A stretch of DNA of 64,000 bases from Pseudomonas lundensis (GTDB lineage Bacteria > Pseudomonadota > Gammaproteobacteria > Pseudomonadales > Pseudomonadaceae). Positions 25,710 to 36,226 of the stretch are shown here, in pieces; the first letter of the stretch is position 1, and each line of letters begins with the position of its first letter. The position numbers and the translations under genes are program-made. The stretch spans positions 1 to 64,000 of the forward strand of contig NZ_NQKI01000020.1 of assembly GCF_002269125.1 (NCBI RefSeq), given 5' to 3'. Below the pieces are notes generated by a model. The model had not been told where the DNA came from. It did no database searches and saw only the letters and a program-made list of their open reading frames with translations.

Positions 25710-26561
25710 ATGCGCGTTCCCGTCACCCTCACCCGCCTGGCCACTTTTACCTCCAGCGTGCTCGTGGCCTGCTCGGTCATGGCCAGTGAAGAATCGCAAC
25801 TCGTCGAGTCGATCAATACCTATCGCAGCCACCTTCAGAAGTGCGGCGGGCAAGTGTCACAGGAACTGCCGCCTCTGGCCGCTGATCCGCGCCTGATATT
25901 GCCCGCCAACCGCTTTGGCGACCTGCAACAAGTGCTCGCCAGCAATGCTTATCCACTGGTCAATGTGCAGGCCATTAGCCTGTCCGGCCCGCGTGATGCA
26001 CAGGCGGCGATGAAAGCGGTGCAAGAAAGCTTCTGTAACGTGGTACTCGACCCGCAATTCGTCGACATCGGCGTCAGCCGCAACCAGCGCGAGTGGCGCA
26101 TCGTGCTGGCACGCCCCTTGTTGACCGGACGTCTAGGGGATTGGCAAGTTGAGGGCCAGCAGCTGCTGGCGCTGATCAACACTGCCCGCAACCAACCGCG
26201 TCAATGCGCAACACAGGCGTTTGCCGCAGCCGCCCCGTTGACCTGGAACGCTACGCTGGCCATTGCGGCCGAAAGCCACACGCGAGACATGGCCAATACC
26301 AATTACTTTGATCACATGAACCGTGACGGCAGAACGCCAGGAGATCGTGCAGAGCTGGCTGGCTACAGTGCGCAAAGCGTTGGCGAAAACATCGCCGCCG
26401 GGCAAGACACGCCGACCAAGGTGGTCGATGGATGGCTGGCCAGCCCCGGGCATTGCGCCAACATAATGAACCCGCAGTTCCGCGAACTGGGCGCGGCCTA
26501 TGCGGTCGATCCGAAAAGTGATGCGGGGATTTACTGGACGGCCCTGTTCGGTACGCCGTGA
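25710..26561 (+). CDS. Exported CAP/SCP-domain protein (right copy)
   Basis: 283 aa from ATG 25710 (AGAGGAAA upstream), identical to 21588-22439. It ends 64 bases before the shared terminator at 26626-26652, which supplies a T tract for this gene. Confidence 0.85.
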   Translation: MRVPVTLTRLATFTSSVLVACSVMASEESQLVESINTYRSHLQKCGGQVSQELPPLAADPRLILPANRFGDLQQVLASNAYPLVNVQAISLSGPRDAQAAMKAVQESFCNVVLDPQFVDIGVSRNQREWRIVLARPLLTGRLGDWQVEGQQLLALINTARNQPRQCATQAFAAAAPLTWNATLAIAAESHTRDMANTNYFDHMNRDGRTPGDRAELAGYSAQSVGENIAAGQDTPTKVVDGWLASPGHCANIMNPQFRELGAAYAVDPKSDAGIYWTALFGTP

Positions 26562-26625
26562 ATCGGCGTCCGCTCATTCAGCGGGCGTTGTATCGAGGGG
26601 GAGTCAAACGTTACAACTGAAAGTG

Positions 26626-26652
26626 GCCCCACCCAACATCGTTGGGTGGGGC
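26626..26652. terminator. Bidirectional terminator between CAP gene and mqo (right copy)
   Basis: Mirror of 21497-21523: 12-base stem with a 3-base loop, with TTTTT following on the plus strand. Confidence 0.85.
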
Positions 26653-26658
26653 TGCTTT

Positions 26659-28308
26659 TTACAGGGCCATATCAGCCGCTGGGTTGCTTGGTGCTGGCTT
26701 GGCCGGCGCTTCAGCTGGCGCTTGCTCAGCAGCGGTGGCTGCCGGAATTGCCGGTGGAGGCGTCAATTGCAGCGTCTCAGCCGTGTAGGCCCATTCCTGC
26801 GCAACGCGCTCTGGCGAACCGTTCAGCTTGGTGCCATAGCTTGGCACGATCTGGTGCAGCTTGGCTTGCCACTGCGGCGAAGCCACCTTGTCCTTGAACA
26901 CGGTTTCCAGCACGGTCAGCATGATCGGTGCCGCAGTGGAGGCGCCGGGCGAAGCGCCCAGCAGGCCTGCAATGCTGCCATCTTTGGCGCTGACGATTTC
27001 GGTGCCCAGTTTCAGCACACCGCCCTTCTCTTCGTCTCGCTTGATGATCTGCACGCGCTGGCCGGCTTGCCACAGACGCCAGTCTTCAGACTTGGCATTC
27101 GGGAAGTACTCTTTCAACGCGTTGAAACGGTCTTCGTCCGACAGCATCAACTGACCGGCCAAGTATTCAACCAATGGGTATTGTTCGATACCGACTTTGG
27201 TCATTGGCCAGAAGTTGTGGGTCGTGGTGCTGGTCAACAGGTCGAAGTAAGAACCTTCTTTCAGGAACTTGGTCGAGAACGTCGCGAATGGGCCAAACAG
27301 AATCACGCGCTTGCCGTCCAGCACGCGGGTGTCCAGGTGAGGAACCGACATGGGTGGCGCGCCGACCGATGCTTTGCCGTAGGCCTTGGCCAAGTGTTGT
27401 TCGGCAACTGTCGGGTTCTCGGTCACCAGGAACGAGCCGCCTACCGGGAAGCCCGCGTATTCCTGAGCTTCAGGAATACCGGACTTCTGCAGCAAGTGCA
27501 GTGCACCGCCGCCCGCGCCGATGAACACAAACTTGGCATCGGTCTGAGATTCGGTGCCGTCCTTCAGGTTTTTGTACACCACGCGCCAGGTGCCATCTTC
27601 GTTGCGCTTGATGTCTTTGACTTCGCTCGACAGGCTCAGCGAGAAGTTCGGTTGGGCTTGCAGGTGAGCAGCGAACTGACGCGTGATTTCACCGAAGTTA
27701 ACGTCCGTACCGATCGGCGACCAGGTGGCTGCGATCTTCTGGTTCGGATCACGGCCTTCCATCATGAGCGGGACCCATTTTTTGATCTGGTCCGGGTCTT
27801 CGGAGTACTGCATGCCGGCGAACAGCGGGCTCGCCTGCAGTGCCTCGTAGCGCTTTTTCAGGAACTTGATGTTGTCATCGCCCCACACAAAGCTCATGTG
27901 CGGCGTGGAATTGATGAATGAACGCGGGTTCTTCAGAACGCCGTTCTTGACCTGCCAGGACCAGAATTGACGGGAAATCTGAAACGCTTCATTGATTTCA
28001 ATGGCTTTCGGGATTTCAACGTTGCCGTTTTTGTCTTCCGGGGTGTAGTTCAGTTCAGCCAGTGCCGAGTGACCCGTACCCGCGTTGTTCCAGCCATTGG
28101 AGCTTTCCAGCGCCACACCGTCCAGACGCTCGATCATCTGCATCGAGGTGTTCGGTTCCAGCTCATTGAGCCAAACGCCCAATGTGGTGCTCATGATGCC
28201 GCCGCCAATCAGCAAAACATCAACCTGTTTGGGCTCGGCTGCCTGCACGGAGGTCAACCCCATGCTCAGCGCGAGGCCCAGTAGCCCCTTGTTCATTTTT
28301 TTTAACAT
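26659..28308 (-). CDS. mqo: Malate:quinone oxidoreductase (right copy, canonical GASPGAST)
   Basis: 549 aa. It differs from the left copy only at 26940-26941, giving Ser instead of Ala in [13 protein letters not shown], the form usual for the Mqo family. All other residues, including the signal-like N-terminus and the Ala/Pro-rich tail, are identical. Confidence 0.95.
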   Translation of the reverse strand: MLKKMNKGLLGLALSMGLTSVQAAEPKQVDVLLIGGGIMSTTLGVWLNELEPNTSMQMIERLDGVALESSNGWNNAGTGHSALAELNYTPEDKNGNVEIPKAIEINEAFQISRQFWSWQVKNGVLKNPRSFINSTPHMSFVWGDDNIKFLKKRYEALQASPLFAGMQYSEDPDQIKKWVPLMMEGRDPNQKIAATWSPIGTDVNFGEITRQFAAHLQAQPNFSLSLSSEVKDIKRNEDGTWRVVYKNLKDGTESQTDAKFVFIGAGGGALHLLQKSGIPEAQEYAGFPVGGSFLVTENPTVAEQHLAKAYGKASVGAPPMSVPHLDTRVLDGKRVILFGPFATFSTKFLKEGSYFDLLTSTTTHNFWPMTKVGIEQYPLVEYLAGQLMLSDEDRFNALKEYFPNAKSEDWRLWQAGQRVQIIKRDEEKGGVLKLGTEIVSAKDGSIAGLLGASPGASTAAPIMLTVLETVFKDKVASPQWQAKLHQIVPSYGTKLNGSPERVAQEWAYTAETLQLTPPPAIPAATAAEQAPAEAPAKPAPSNPAADMAL

Positions 28309-28880
28309 TTTGTAGTACCTAAGATAAAACATCATCTACCCGGCACGCGGTTCATGAGCACTATCAACTCACCACAGGCTGATCGCCTGCAGTCGAGCCC
28401 TCAGGCCTTGAACGGGTAGATGGATAAAGGCCTATGCACAACTATAGACCCCACGTTTATGTACCTTGGGTGCTGATCTCTTATTAATTATTGGCTTCAG
28501 CGACTTGGGTGACATTTATGATATGTGTCAGCTATTGATGGCCACGGCCTAATCGGATTGCCTCCGCCCAGCTCCTTCGCAACCACCAACCGTTTCGCTA
28601 TTCCCTTGCATCCGACCGCCTCGCGGTTCCTTCCGGGGAACTGCGTGAACATGAGTATCCGGGGTGGCCAGCCTCAAAACCGCGACATTCTACCTCAGGT
28701 GGCCCTTTGGGCGAAAATGCATCTTTTGCGGTTTTTTCAGGCAGCTGAATCGTTTGCGACGTGGGTTTGCCCACGGTTTGCAACCCCGCCCCAACACAAG
28801 CGCACAATCAACGATCCGCCAGTACAAGGCTTGGCGTATGATGGCCGGCTTTTCAGCACCGCCAGCCAACAGGATGATTC
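28309..28880. other. 572-base intergenic region upstream of mqo (right copy)
   Basis: Mirror of 19269-19840. The GGA-rich stretch falls at about 28530-28690, read on the minus strand. No gene assigned. Confidence 0.5.
28333..28422 (-). promoter_or_regulatory. Structured mqo leader (right copy)
   Basis: Mirror of 19727-19816 with the same 10-base closing stem; no base difference seen. Confidence 0.5.
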
Positions 28881-29252
28881 ATGTCACTCAACAAACGTAA
28901 TCAGGCGCAAATTGAACGCCGCCTGGTTAAAGCCCTGACCGAGGCCTGCGAAACCGCCAAACATCAAATCGACGGGTTTGTCTGGCTGACCCACGCCGTC
29001 GACCATGAGGCGTTTGCGACCAGTCTCAAAGTGGTGTGGGTGTTCGATACGCAAAACAACAAGGACTTTGCCCTGGCCGACGGAGAAGCAGGCTACATGG
29101 TTGAGCTGACAGAAAAGGCGTTCGACAAAGCCAATGTCAACGTGCGCAACGTAGCCTCCCATGTGTATTTCGACTCCGAAGAAGAATGCCAGCGCACAGA
29201 CGCCGGTCAGTGGCCACAACGCCTGGCGCGCAAAGGCGCGGGTCGCAAGTAA
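28881..29252 (+). CDS. Conserved hypothetical protein (right copy)
   Basis: 123 aa, identical to 18897-19268. The ATG has a GGATGATTC leader. It precedes the DUF1289 gene by three bases. Confidence 0.75.
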   Translation: MSLNKRNQAQIERRLVKALTEACETAKHQIDGFVWLTHAVDHEAFATSLKVVWVFDTQNNKDFALADGEAGYMVELTEKAFDKANVNVRNVASHVYFDSEEECQRTDAGQWPQRLARKGAGRK

Positions 29253-29255
29253 GAC

Positions 29256-29438
29256 GTGGCCAAAGATATCGAAAACCCGTGTGTAGCCACCTGCCAGCTC
29301 AGCGGGGACGTATGCGTGAGCTGCGGGCGCAACAAAGAAGACATCAGAAAGTGGCGGCGCATGAAACGCCCGGAAAAAATGGCGGCCGTGCAACGCGCCA
29401 GCGCCCGCTTGAAAAGCCTGCAAAAAAAGAAAGGCTAA
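29256..29438 (+). CDS. DUF1289-family small protein (right copy)
   Basis: 60 aa from GTG 29256, identical to 18711-18893. It ends just before the hairpin 29442-29469. Confidence 0.82.
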   Translation: MAKDIENPCVATCQLSGDVCVSCGRNKEDIRKWRRMKRPEKMAAVQRASARLKSLQKKKG

Positions 29439-29441
29439 GTT

Positions 29442-29469
29442 GCCTCTGGCCACATCAGGAGCCAGAGGC
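29442..29469. terminator. Hairpin between DUF1289 and FMO genes (right copy)
   Basis: Mirror of 18680-18707, a 9-base stem with a 10-base loop between convergent genes. Confidence 0.6.
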
Positions 29470-29476
29470 TGCGCCG

Positions 29477-30856
29477 TCAACGTTGACGCAGTGTATTGAC
29501 GTCACCCTTGCCCGCCGTTTCGCGCAAATATTCTTCCATCGAATCATCCAGCGCCTGCAACCAGCGGGTGTGATGAGGCACCGCTAACGTGCCAGTCATG
29601 ACTGAACGGTAGGATTTGTCGCGATAGCCCATGATGTCGCGCTTCTTGTCAGTCTTCCATTTGAGGAAGATCTGATTCACAGCGTCGATATCAAAGGCCG
29701 GGTAATCCGTATGCTCGATCAGGTGCTTGATGTAACGGCCCTGGAACTCGTACATCGAGGCGGTGGAGTGCAGACGTTCTTCCTGCTCGCGCCACGAGGC
29801 ACTGTCGGCCTGCATTTCGGATATTTCAGGCAGGTTGATGCGACCCAGAATGTAATCGCGCACAAACCAGGCCTGAGCATCAAATAGGTTGAAGCTGTAC
29901 CACAGGTCTTGCATGCCGAGGTAGATCAACTGCGGGTTCTGCTCCCAGATCACGCCTTTGTACAGGCCCAGCGGCCACAGGCGATTACCTGTAGTGAGGG
30001 TCAATTCATCCGGCAGAAACGCGAAGTGATGTTGATAGCCGGTGCACAGAATGATGGCATCCACGCGCTTGCTGGACCCATCGGCAAAATACGCGATGTC
30101 TCCCTCGACCCTGTTCAGCAGCGCACGCTCTTCCCATCCCTTGGGCCATGCGTAACCCATCGGTTGCGTGCGGTAGGTGCTGGTGATCGAACGTGCGCCG
30201 TACTTGTAGCACTGCGAGCCGATGTCCTCGGCCGAATAGCTACTGCCCACGATCAGCAAGTCCTTGCCCTGAAATTCGGTGGCTTCACGAAAGTCATGGG
30301 CATGCAGAATTCGCCCGGAAAAACGTTCGAACCCGGCAAACTCCGGCACGTGCGGCGTGGAGAAATGCCCACTGGCCACGATCACGAAATCAAACGTGTC
30401 CGTCGTGCTTCGCCCGTTGGCGTAATCGTGAGCAGTCACGGTGAATTGCCGCGATACCGGGTCGAACGTGACGTGTTTGACCGCCGTATTGAAACGAATG
30501 TAATCACGCACGCCGGCCTTCTTGACCCGGCCCTGGATGTAATCCCACAGCACTTCACGGGGCGGATACGAAGAAATTGGTCGACCGAAGTGTTCATCAA
30601 AACTGTAATCCGCGAACTCCAGGCACTCTTTGGGACCATTGGACCAAAGGTAACGGTACATGCTGCCGTGCACCGGTTCGCCGTGCTCGTCCAGGCTGGT
30701 GCGCCAGGTGTAGTTCCACATGCCGCCCCAGTCGGCTTGCTTCTCGAAACACACCACATCCGGCATGGCCGCACCCTTTGCATGGGCTGACTGAAAGGCA
30801 CGCAGTTGCGCCAGGCCGGACGGGCCTGCGCCAATAATTGCTACACGAATAGACAT
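29477..30856 (-). CDS. Flavin-containing monooxygenase, trimethylamine monooxygenase-like (right copy)
   Basis: 459 aa, identical to 17293-18672, with FAD, FMO-signature and NADP motifs intact. Confidence 0.87.
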   Translation of the reverse strand: MSIRVAIIGAGPSGLAQLRAFQSAHAKGAAMPDVVCFEKQADWGGMWNYTWRTSLDEHGEPVHGSMYRYLWSNGPKECLEFADYSFDEHFGRPISSYPPREVLWDYIQGRVKKAGVRDYIRFNTAVKHVTFDPVSRQFTVTAHDYANGRSTTDTFDFVIVASGHFSTPHVPEFAGFERFSGRILHAHDFREATEFQGKDLLIVGSSYSAEDIGSQCYKYGARSITSTYRTQPMGYAWPKGWEERALLNRVEGDIAYFADGSSKRVDAIILCTGYQHHFAFLPDELTLTTGNRLWPLGLYKGVIWEQNPQLIYLGMQDLWYSFNLFDAQAWFVRDYILGRINLPEISEMQADSASWREQEERLHSTASMYEFQGRYIKHLIEHTDYPAFDIDAVNQIFLKWKTDKKRDIMGYRDKSYRSVMTGTLAVPHHTRWLQALDDSMEEYLRETAGKGDVNTLRQR

Positions 30857-31270
30857 CGAATTCCCTCAACAGGTTGAACGCTGAATCATTGGAAACCCTC
30901 GCGTGAACACACTCGATGAGCGCGGCGAGAGGACAATCAGGCATCAAACTGAAGGGGGAGGTACCGCGCGGCTGCGCTTGCGGGTGACCAGAGCGTCCCG
31001 CAGCGAAGTGGGTGGCAAATGAAAACGCGTCGCCAGTGTCTGGCAGAACGTAGCCACTAAAACAGGAAGGGTGTGCAGCTGGATCGGCCTGGTTACGTCA
31101 CTGCGTTGCGCAGGCGTAAGGCCGCAAGTGTCAAAGATACGTGTGGTCTCATGCATCGGGCTTGTTGAGCCTCTTTTGGTTATGAATGCCTTTCTAGCTA
31201 TAACGGATGGAGACAGGGATTACAAGTTTGAGGCGTATTTCAGACGCTTTGCTCACTAGAAATAAAGCCG
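30857..31270. other. 414-base intergenic region, no gene assigned (right copy)
   Basis: Mirror of 16879-17292. Base A at 31200 (T on the minus strand) replaces the C found at 16949, one of the three arm differences and the only non-coding one found. Confidence 0.6.
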
Positions 31271-33463
31271 TCAGCGCTTGAGGGTTATTTTCTCTAACAT
31301 CTGCGAAATCTGCTCGACTGAGTAGGGTTTAGGCAGAAACTCGAAGCCATCGTAACCGTCGAACGCCAGCTCTTCGCTGTAGCCGGAGGCCAGTATGATC
31401 GGCAAATCTGACCGCCGTTTGCGCATCTCCTTGGCCATTACCACCCCCGTCATGCCTGGCATGACCACATCCGAAAAAACCGCGTCAAAAGCCATGGCTT
31501 GCGGCCCGATCATTTGCAGTGCCGCTTCGGCATGGGTGGCCCAAGCCGTCTCATAGCCCAGGTCCTGCATGATCTGTTGTGCAAAACGCCCCACTTCCAG
31601 GTTGTCTTCCACAATCAGGACGCGAGGTTTCTCGGCTTCAGGGTCTGAAGGTGCAGGCACGCACACGCTGGATTCAACCTCCGCAAGCGCATCAACGCTG
31701 GCTCGCGGAAGGTACAGGGTGAATACCGACCCCTGATCGAGGACACTTGAGACGTCCACATTACCCCCGGACTGCTTGGCAAACCCGAACACTTGCGACA
31801 ACCCGAGTCCCGTGCCTTTGCCCACTTCCTTGGTGGTGAAAAAGGGTTCGAAAATCTGCGTCAGCATGCGCGTGGAAATACCGATGCCCGTGTCGACCAA
31901 CGAGATGGCAACAAAAGGTTCGTCGGAACCTGCATGCCCCCGAATGGCAGGCAAGGTGGTGGTGTCATTGAGCCGCAGCAGGAGCGTGCCCTGCCCTTCC
32001 ATGGCATCCCGTGCATTGAGCGCCATATTGATTAGCGCTGTCTCGAATTGGCTGGCATCGGCGCGCACATAGCAGGCTTCGGGCGGTAATTCGACCGCCA
32101 CATTGATTCTGGCCCCAGTGATGGTCTCCAACATGTCGCCGATATCACGGATGCGTTGGCCGATCTCGAATACCTGCGGGTTGAGCGGCTGGCGCCGGGC
32201 GAAGGCCAGGAGCTGGCCGGTCAATTTGCTCGCACGCTCGACGGTGTCTGACACCGCGTTGACGTAACGCTCCCGGCGCGCATCCGACAGGTTCGGCATG
32301 CGCAGAAAATCCACCGACGAACGAATAATTGTCAGCAGGTTGTTGAAATCATGGGCTACACCGCCCGTGAGCTGGCCGATGGCCTCAAGCTTTTGCGATT
32401 GATGCAACGCCGCTTCAATGTGCAGCAAACGTGCACTGCGCTCCTGTACGCGCTGTTCCAGCGTGGTGTTGAGCTGCGCAAGCTCAGCCAGACCGGCGCG
32501 CACGGCGGCATCGGCGCGCGCACGCTCAATGTGCGCCCATGAGCGTTCTGTCACTTCACGCAACAATGCCACTTCATGGGACGACCATTGTCGCGGCGAT
32601 TGATCGTGCACTGACATTAACGCTGTCAGCCGTCCGCCTTTGATCAAGGGCAGGCAAACAGTGGCCTTGACACCCAACGCGGTGAAACTGGCGGCATCTC
32701 GTGCAGGCAGTTCGGCCTGCGCGTCGTTGATGACCAGCGGCTGTCCGGCTTTCAACCGGGACGCTGCTTCCTGACCGAAATCCTCCAGACTGTATTGGCC
32801 CACAAGGCGGGTGGCGCCCTTCGCCAGCCAGTTGTCACGAATAAAGAAGGTATCTTCGTCCGCCTCCAGGTCGGCGTAGGCGCAATGCGTAACGCGCAGG
32901 TGATCGGCAAGCTTGCGCATGGTGATTGCGAGGATTTCCTGCGGGTCACTGGCATTGACCACTGCACGGCCGATCGCGTCCAGCACCGACAGACGCTGGG
33001 TCATGTACACCGTCGCTGTGGTTTCGGTCACGGTATCAATCATGCCGACCACCTGGCCGGCGGAGTCGCGAATCGGGCTGTAGCAAAAGGTGAAGTACGC
33101 GAGCTCCGGACGCTCACTGCGATGAATCACTACCGGGAAATTTTCGATGTACGTCGCTTTGCCCGCGAAGGCCAGGTCGGCAATCGGACTGATCTCATGC
33201 CAGGCCTCGCTCCAGATATCGCTAAACGCACGACCCAACGCTTGTGGCTTGCTCCCCAGAATGGGCACAAAGGCGTCGTTATACAGCGTGGTCAGGGACT
33301 CGCCCCACACGATGCACTGCGGAAAATGCGAATCCAGCATCAACGCCACGCTGGTTTTCAACACATCCGGCCATTCGGTTAAAGGCCCGAGCGGCGTGCT
33401 GGCCCAATCATGCGCTCTGATTCGCTCAGCCATCGCGCCATCGTGTTGAAGCCAGTCAGTCAT
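31271..33463 (-). CDS. Hybrid sensor histidine kinase with PAS, GAF and receiver domains (right copy)
   Basis: 730 aa, identical to 14686-16878; all phosphotransfer residues (H371, D665) are kept. Confidence 0.88.
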   Translation of the reverse strand: MTDWLQHDGAMAERIRAHDWASTPLGPLTEWPDVLKTSVALMLDSHFPQCIVWGESLTTLYNDAFVPILGSKPQALGRAFSDIWSEAWHEISPIADLAFAGKATYIENFPVVIHRSERPELAYFTFCYSPIRDSAGQVVGMIDTVTETTATVYMTQRLSVLDAIGRAVVNASDPQEILAITMRKLADHLRVTHCAYADLEADEDTFFIRDNWLAKGATRLVGQYSLEDFGQEAASRLKAGQPLVINDAQAELPARDAASFTALGVKATVCLPLIKGGRLTALMSVHDQSPRQWSSHEVALLREVTERSWAHIERARADAAVRAGLAELAQLNTTLEQRVQERSARLLHIEAALHQSQKLEAIGQLTGGVAHDFNNLLTIIRSSVDFLRMPNLSDARRERYVNAVSDTVERASKLTGQLLAFARRQPLNPQVFEIGQRIRDIGDMLETITGARINVAVELPPEACYVRADASQFETALINMALNARDAMEGQGTLLLRLNDTTTLPAIRGHAGSDEPFVAISLVDTGIGISTRMLTQIFEPFFTTKEVGKGTGLGLSQVFGFAKQSGGNVDVSSVLDQGSVFTLYLPRASVDALAEVESSVCVPAPSDPEAEKPRVLIVEDNLEVGRFAQQIMQDLGYETAWATHAEAALQMIGPQAMAFDAVFSDVVMPGMTGVVMAKEMRKRRSDLPIILASGYSEELAFDGYDGFEFLPKPYSVEQISQMLEKITLKR

Positions 33464-33702
33464 TACGCCGCTACTCTGATTACTGCCATTGATCGGTGAA
33501 ACGCCGACGATGATAAGCCAGTCGCACAAATTGTGCTCCACTCGCCGTCGTGTCACCAGACACCCTTTGTCATACTTTTGGACAGCAGCACGACAGTACA
33601 GGTTCTACTCACAGGGCTTGCGGGCTAACATGCCGCGCTACGACTAATGGCCATACGCTGTTAGCGATCTGAATCAACCGTCATGAACAGAAGGATTGAA
33701 CG

Positions 33703-34173
33703 TTGAAAATTGTACTTGCGCTGTTATTGAGTGCGGTATCCCTGCTGGCTCAGGCAGCCAACATCGGCGATGCGTTGCAGCCCTGGGCGCTTAAAGACCA
33801 GTTCGACCAGACGCAGGCCCTCGATAAAAACACCCGCATTCTGTTGGTGGCGCGCGACATGAAGGGGGCTCAATTGGTCAAGGCGGCGATAGAAGACCAG
33901 CCCAAGGGCTACCTGGAAGCACGCCATGTTGTGTTTCTCGCCGATGTCCACGGCATGCCTTCGCTGATCGGAAAGCTGTTCGCCATTCCATCCATGAAGG
34001 GATACAACTACCGCGTCGCGCTGGACCGCGACGGCTCGATTGCCAGTCGATACCCCGGTGACAAAAAGCAAATCCTGTTTCTGCAGCTGGACAATGGCAC
34101 CCTGGTTTCACAGCAGGCCTTTACAACAGCCACGGCATTGCGCGAAGCGCTGGATAAAGCGCCGACTGACTGA
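33703..34173 (+). CDS. Small exported protein, thioredoxin-fold-like (right copy)
   Basis: 156 aa from TTG 33703 with AAGGATTGAACG upstream, identical to 13976-14446. Confidence 0.75.
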   Translation: MKIVLALLLSAVSLLAQAANIGDALQPWALKDQFDQTQALDKNTRILLVARDMKGAQLVKAAIEDQPKGYLEARHVVFLADVHGMPSLIGKLFAIPSMKGYNYRVALDRDGSIASRYPGDKKQILFLQLDNGTLVSQQAFTTATALREALDKAPTD

Positions 34174-34199
34174 TCCGCGCCGCGCCCCCCGCCTTTTAC

Positions 34200-34233
34200 T
34201 TGCGCCACCGCCCCCGACGGGGACCGCGGCGCA
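34200..34233. terminator. Possible shared hairpin between convergent genes (right copy)
   Basis: Mirror of 13916-13949; tentative because there is no T tract. Confidence 0.35.
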
Positions 34234-34245
34234 GGTGCTTGGCTT

Positions 34246-35166
34246 TCAGCCTTGCTTCACGTCAAAGCCACGTCCGGTCCATGTATAGATGTCGACGCCC
34301 TGCACACTCGGGCAGCATCGCGGGTCATCCGGGCCACTGGTCAGGGTACTGACAGCAACCTGCTGACCCGGGGCGGCCTTGATGTCTGTTACGGCTCCGG
34401 ACACCACTGAGTGCCCCTGGTACATCCAGCCTGCGCCCGAGCGGTAAAAACCGGCCAGACTCTGGTAAGAACCGTTACCACCACCCTGCCCTTCAACCGT
34501 GAACAGCACCACGGCATCTGGCTGACTATCTTCATTCAGGTCCATGTAAATGACCTGACGGCTATCGGTGTATTCCGCGCCACCCTCTTTGGCTATTTCT
34601 GACGCAATCAAATTGTTTATCGCCGCTTCAAGGGCGGCCTCGGCTTGCCCGGCCACAGGCTCAGCGACAGGTTGCGCAGGACTTGGGGCATATTTTTCAG
34701 CGCCTTTTTCAGTCAGGGTCAGCCCTTGTTTCTTACCCTTGGCGATAAATTCGGCCATCAGCGCGCCTTGCATCTCTTTCAGGTCCTGGCCGGAGAACTC
34801 CATCATCCCTTTGCCACTCAAAGGCTGCGCATCCCCGAGGAACCAGCGCGAAAAGAATCCGGGACGCACCGATTCCAGCTTATCGACCAACTGATCAGTG
34901 CGCTGTTCAACCAGACCGGTCCACAGTGAGCCTGCCTCCTTGCCCAATGACTCGACCAACTCTCCCTCTTGCGCCAACCAGGCTGACTTGGCTTGCTCCA
35001 GTAACAGGATGTTGTAATCAATGGTTTTGCTGACACAGGTGTTGGTGAATGTGCCCATGCACTCCTGACGCAATGCATCACGCGCCATCGCAACTTTCAC
35101 ATCGCTGTAAACCCCACAGCCTGACAACAGAACGATCAAGCCAATCGTAGAACCCATGCGTTTCAA
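34246..35166 (-). CDS. Putative outer-membrane lipoprotein of unknown function (right copy)
   Basis: 306 aa from TTG 35166, identical to 12983-13903, with lipobox LLSGC. Confidence 0.8.
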   Translation of the reverse strand: MKRMGSTIGLIVLLSGCGVYSDVKVAMARDALRQECMGTFTNTCVSKTIDYNILLLEQAKSAWLAQEGELVESLGKEAGSLWTGLVEQRTDQLVDKLESVRPGFFSRWFLGDAQPLSGKGMMEFSGQDLKEMQGALMAEFIAKGKKQGLTLTEKGAEKYAPSPAQPVAEPVAGQAEAALEAAINNLIASEIAKEGGAEYTDSRQVIYMDLNEDSQPDAVVLFTVEGQGGGNGSYQSLAGFYRSGAGWMYQGHSVVSGAVTDIKAAPGQQVAVSTLTSGPDDPRCCPSVQGVDIYTWTGRGFDVKQG

Positions 35167-35180
35167 GGTGCTCTCCTTAA

Positions 35181-35200
35181 CGCCTGGAGACCTCCAGGCG
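35181..35200 (-). promoter_or_regulatory. Perfect hairpin before the lipoprotein SD (right copy)
   Basis: Mirror of 12949-12968: 8-base stem, 4-base loop, directly 5' of AAGGAG on the minus strand. Confidence 0.5.
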
Positions 35201-35373
35201 ACACTCCATTTATGTGATCGGGCACAGGGCCATCGCCTTCGTTATCGGCAGGTGCCAAAAGGGCTTGAGTAGCAGGCAAAGGGCTTGAGCCGCGACACAA
35301 CAGGAACGTATGGCATTCACCGGCCCTGTGATGTGCGTGTCCGTTCAAGGCAGGCCGGGCCTTGCAGAACCGC

Positions 35374-36162
35374 TTATGCCCGCAAAAAATCCAGCACGCG
35401 GCGAGTGAACTGCGCCCCAGCTTCCACGTTGGACAAGTGCGCCGCGTGCAGCATGACCCGTTGTGCCTCGCGAATGCGCTCAGCCATATAACGCCCATCC
35501 TCGACGGTGGTAACCGCATCTTGCGTGCCGCACACGATCAACACAGGGACGTCGATACGGCCCAGGTTTTCCCGAAAATCGGCATCGCGCACGGCAGCAC
35601 AGTTGGCGGCATACCCCTGGGGCGCGGTGTGCGCCAGCATGTCGACAATCCGCTCAACCCGGTCGGGGCAGGCGATGGCGAATTCAGGGGTAAACCACCG
35701 TGCAACTGCGCCATCACGCAGCCCGCGCAGGGCTGCTGCACCGTCAAGCAACACCGTGTCAATGCGCGGGTTCCAGACAGCCGGGTTGCCGATTTTCGCG
35801 GCGGTGTTGCACAGCACTAGACGCTGCAAGCGCTCAGGCGCATGGATCGCCAGCCACTGACCAATCAAGCCACCCATGCTGAGGCCACAAAAACTGGCGC
35901 GATCTATCTGCAAGGCGTCCAGCAATGCCACGGCATCACGGCCATGCTGTTCGATGCTGTACGGGCCGGGGGTCACACAGGATTGGCCATGCCCACGGGT
36001 GTCATAGCGCAACACACGAAAATGCTCGGTGAATGCAGCCATCTGTTCATCCCACATGCGCAAGTCAGTGCCCAGCGAATTGGACAACATCAGTACCGGG
36101 GCATCTGCCGGACCTTCAAGGAGGTAATTGAGTGGGCCATCGACCCGTTTTATTCCAGACAT
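35374..36162 (-). CDS. pcaD: 3-oxoadipate enol-lactonase (right copy)
   Basis: 262 aa, identical to 11987-12775; triad S95, D215, H242 kept. Confidence 0.94.
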   Translation of the reverse strand: MSGIKRVDGPLNYLLEGPADAPVLMLSNSLGTDLRMWDEQMAAFTEHFRVLRYDTRGHGQSCVTPGPYSIEQHGRDAVALLDALQIDRASFCGLSMGGLIGQWLAIHAPERLQRLVLCNTAAKIGNPAVWNPRIDTVLLDGAAALRGLRDGAVARWFTPEFAIACPDRVERIVDMLAHTAPQGYAANCAAVRDADFRENLGRIDVPVLIVCGTQDAVTTVEDGRYMAERIREAQRVMLHAAHLSNVEAGAQFTRRVLDFLRA

Positions 36163-36226
36163 ACAACACTCCAAGGGGAAGAGATTTTCGGGCCAGATCG
36201 CCGTCAATGAACGGCGAACCACCAGG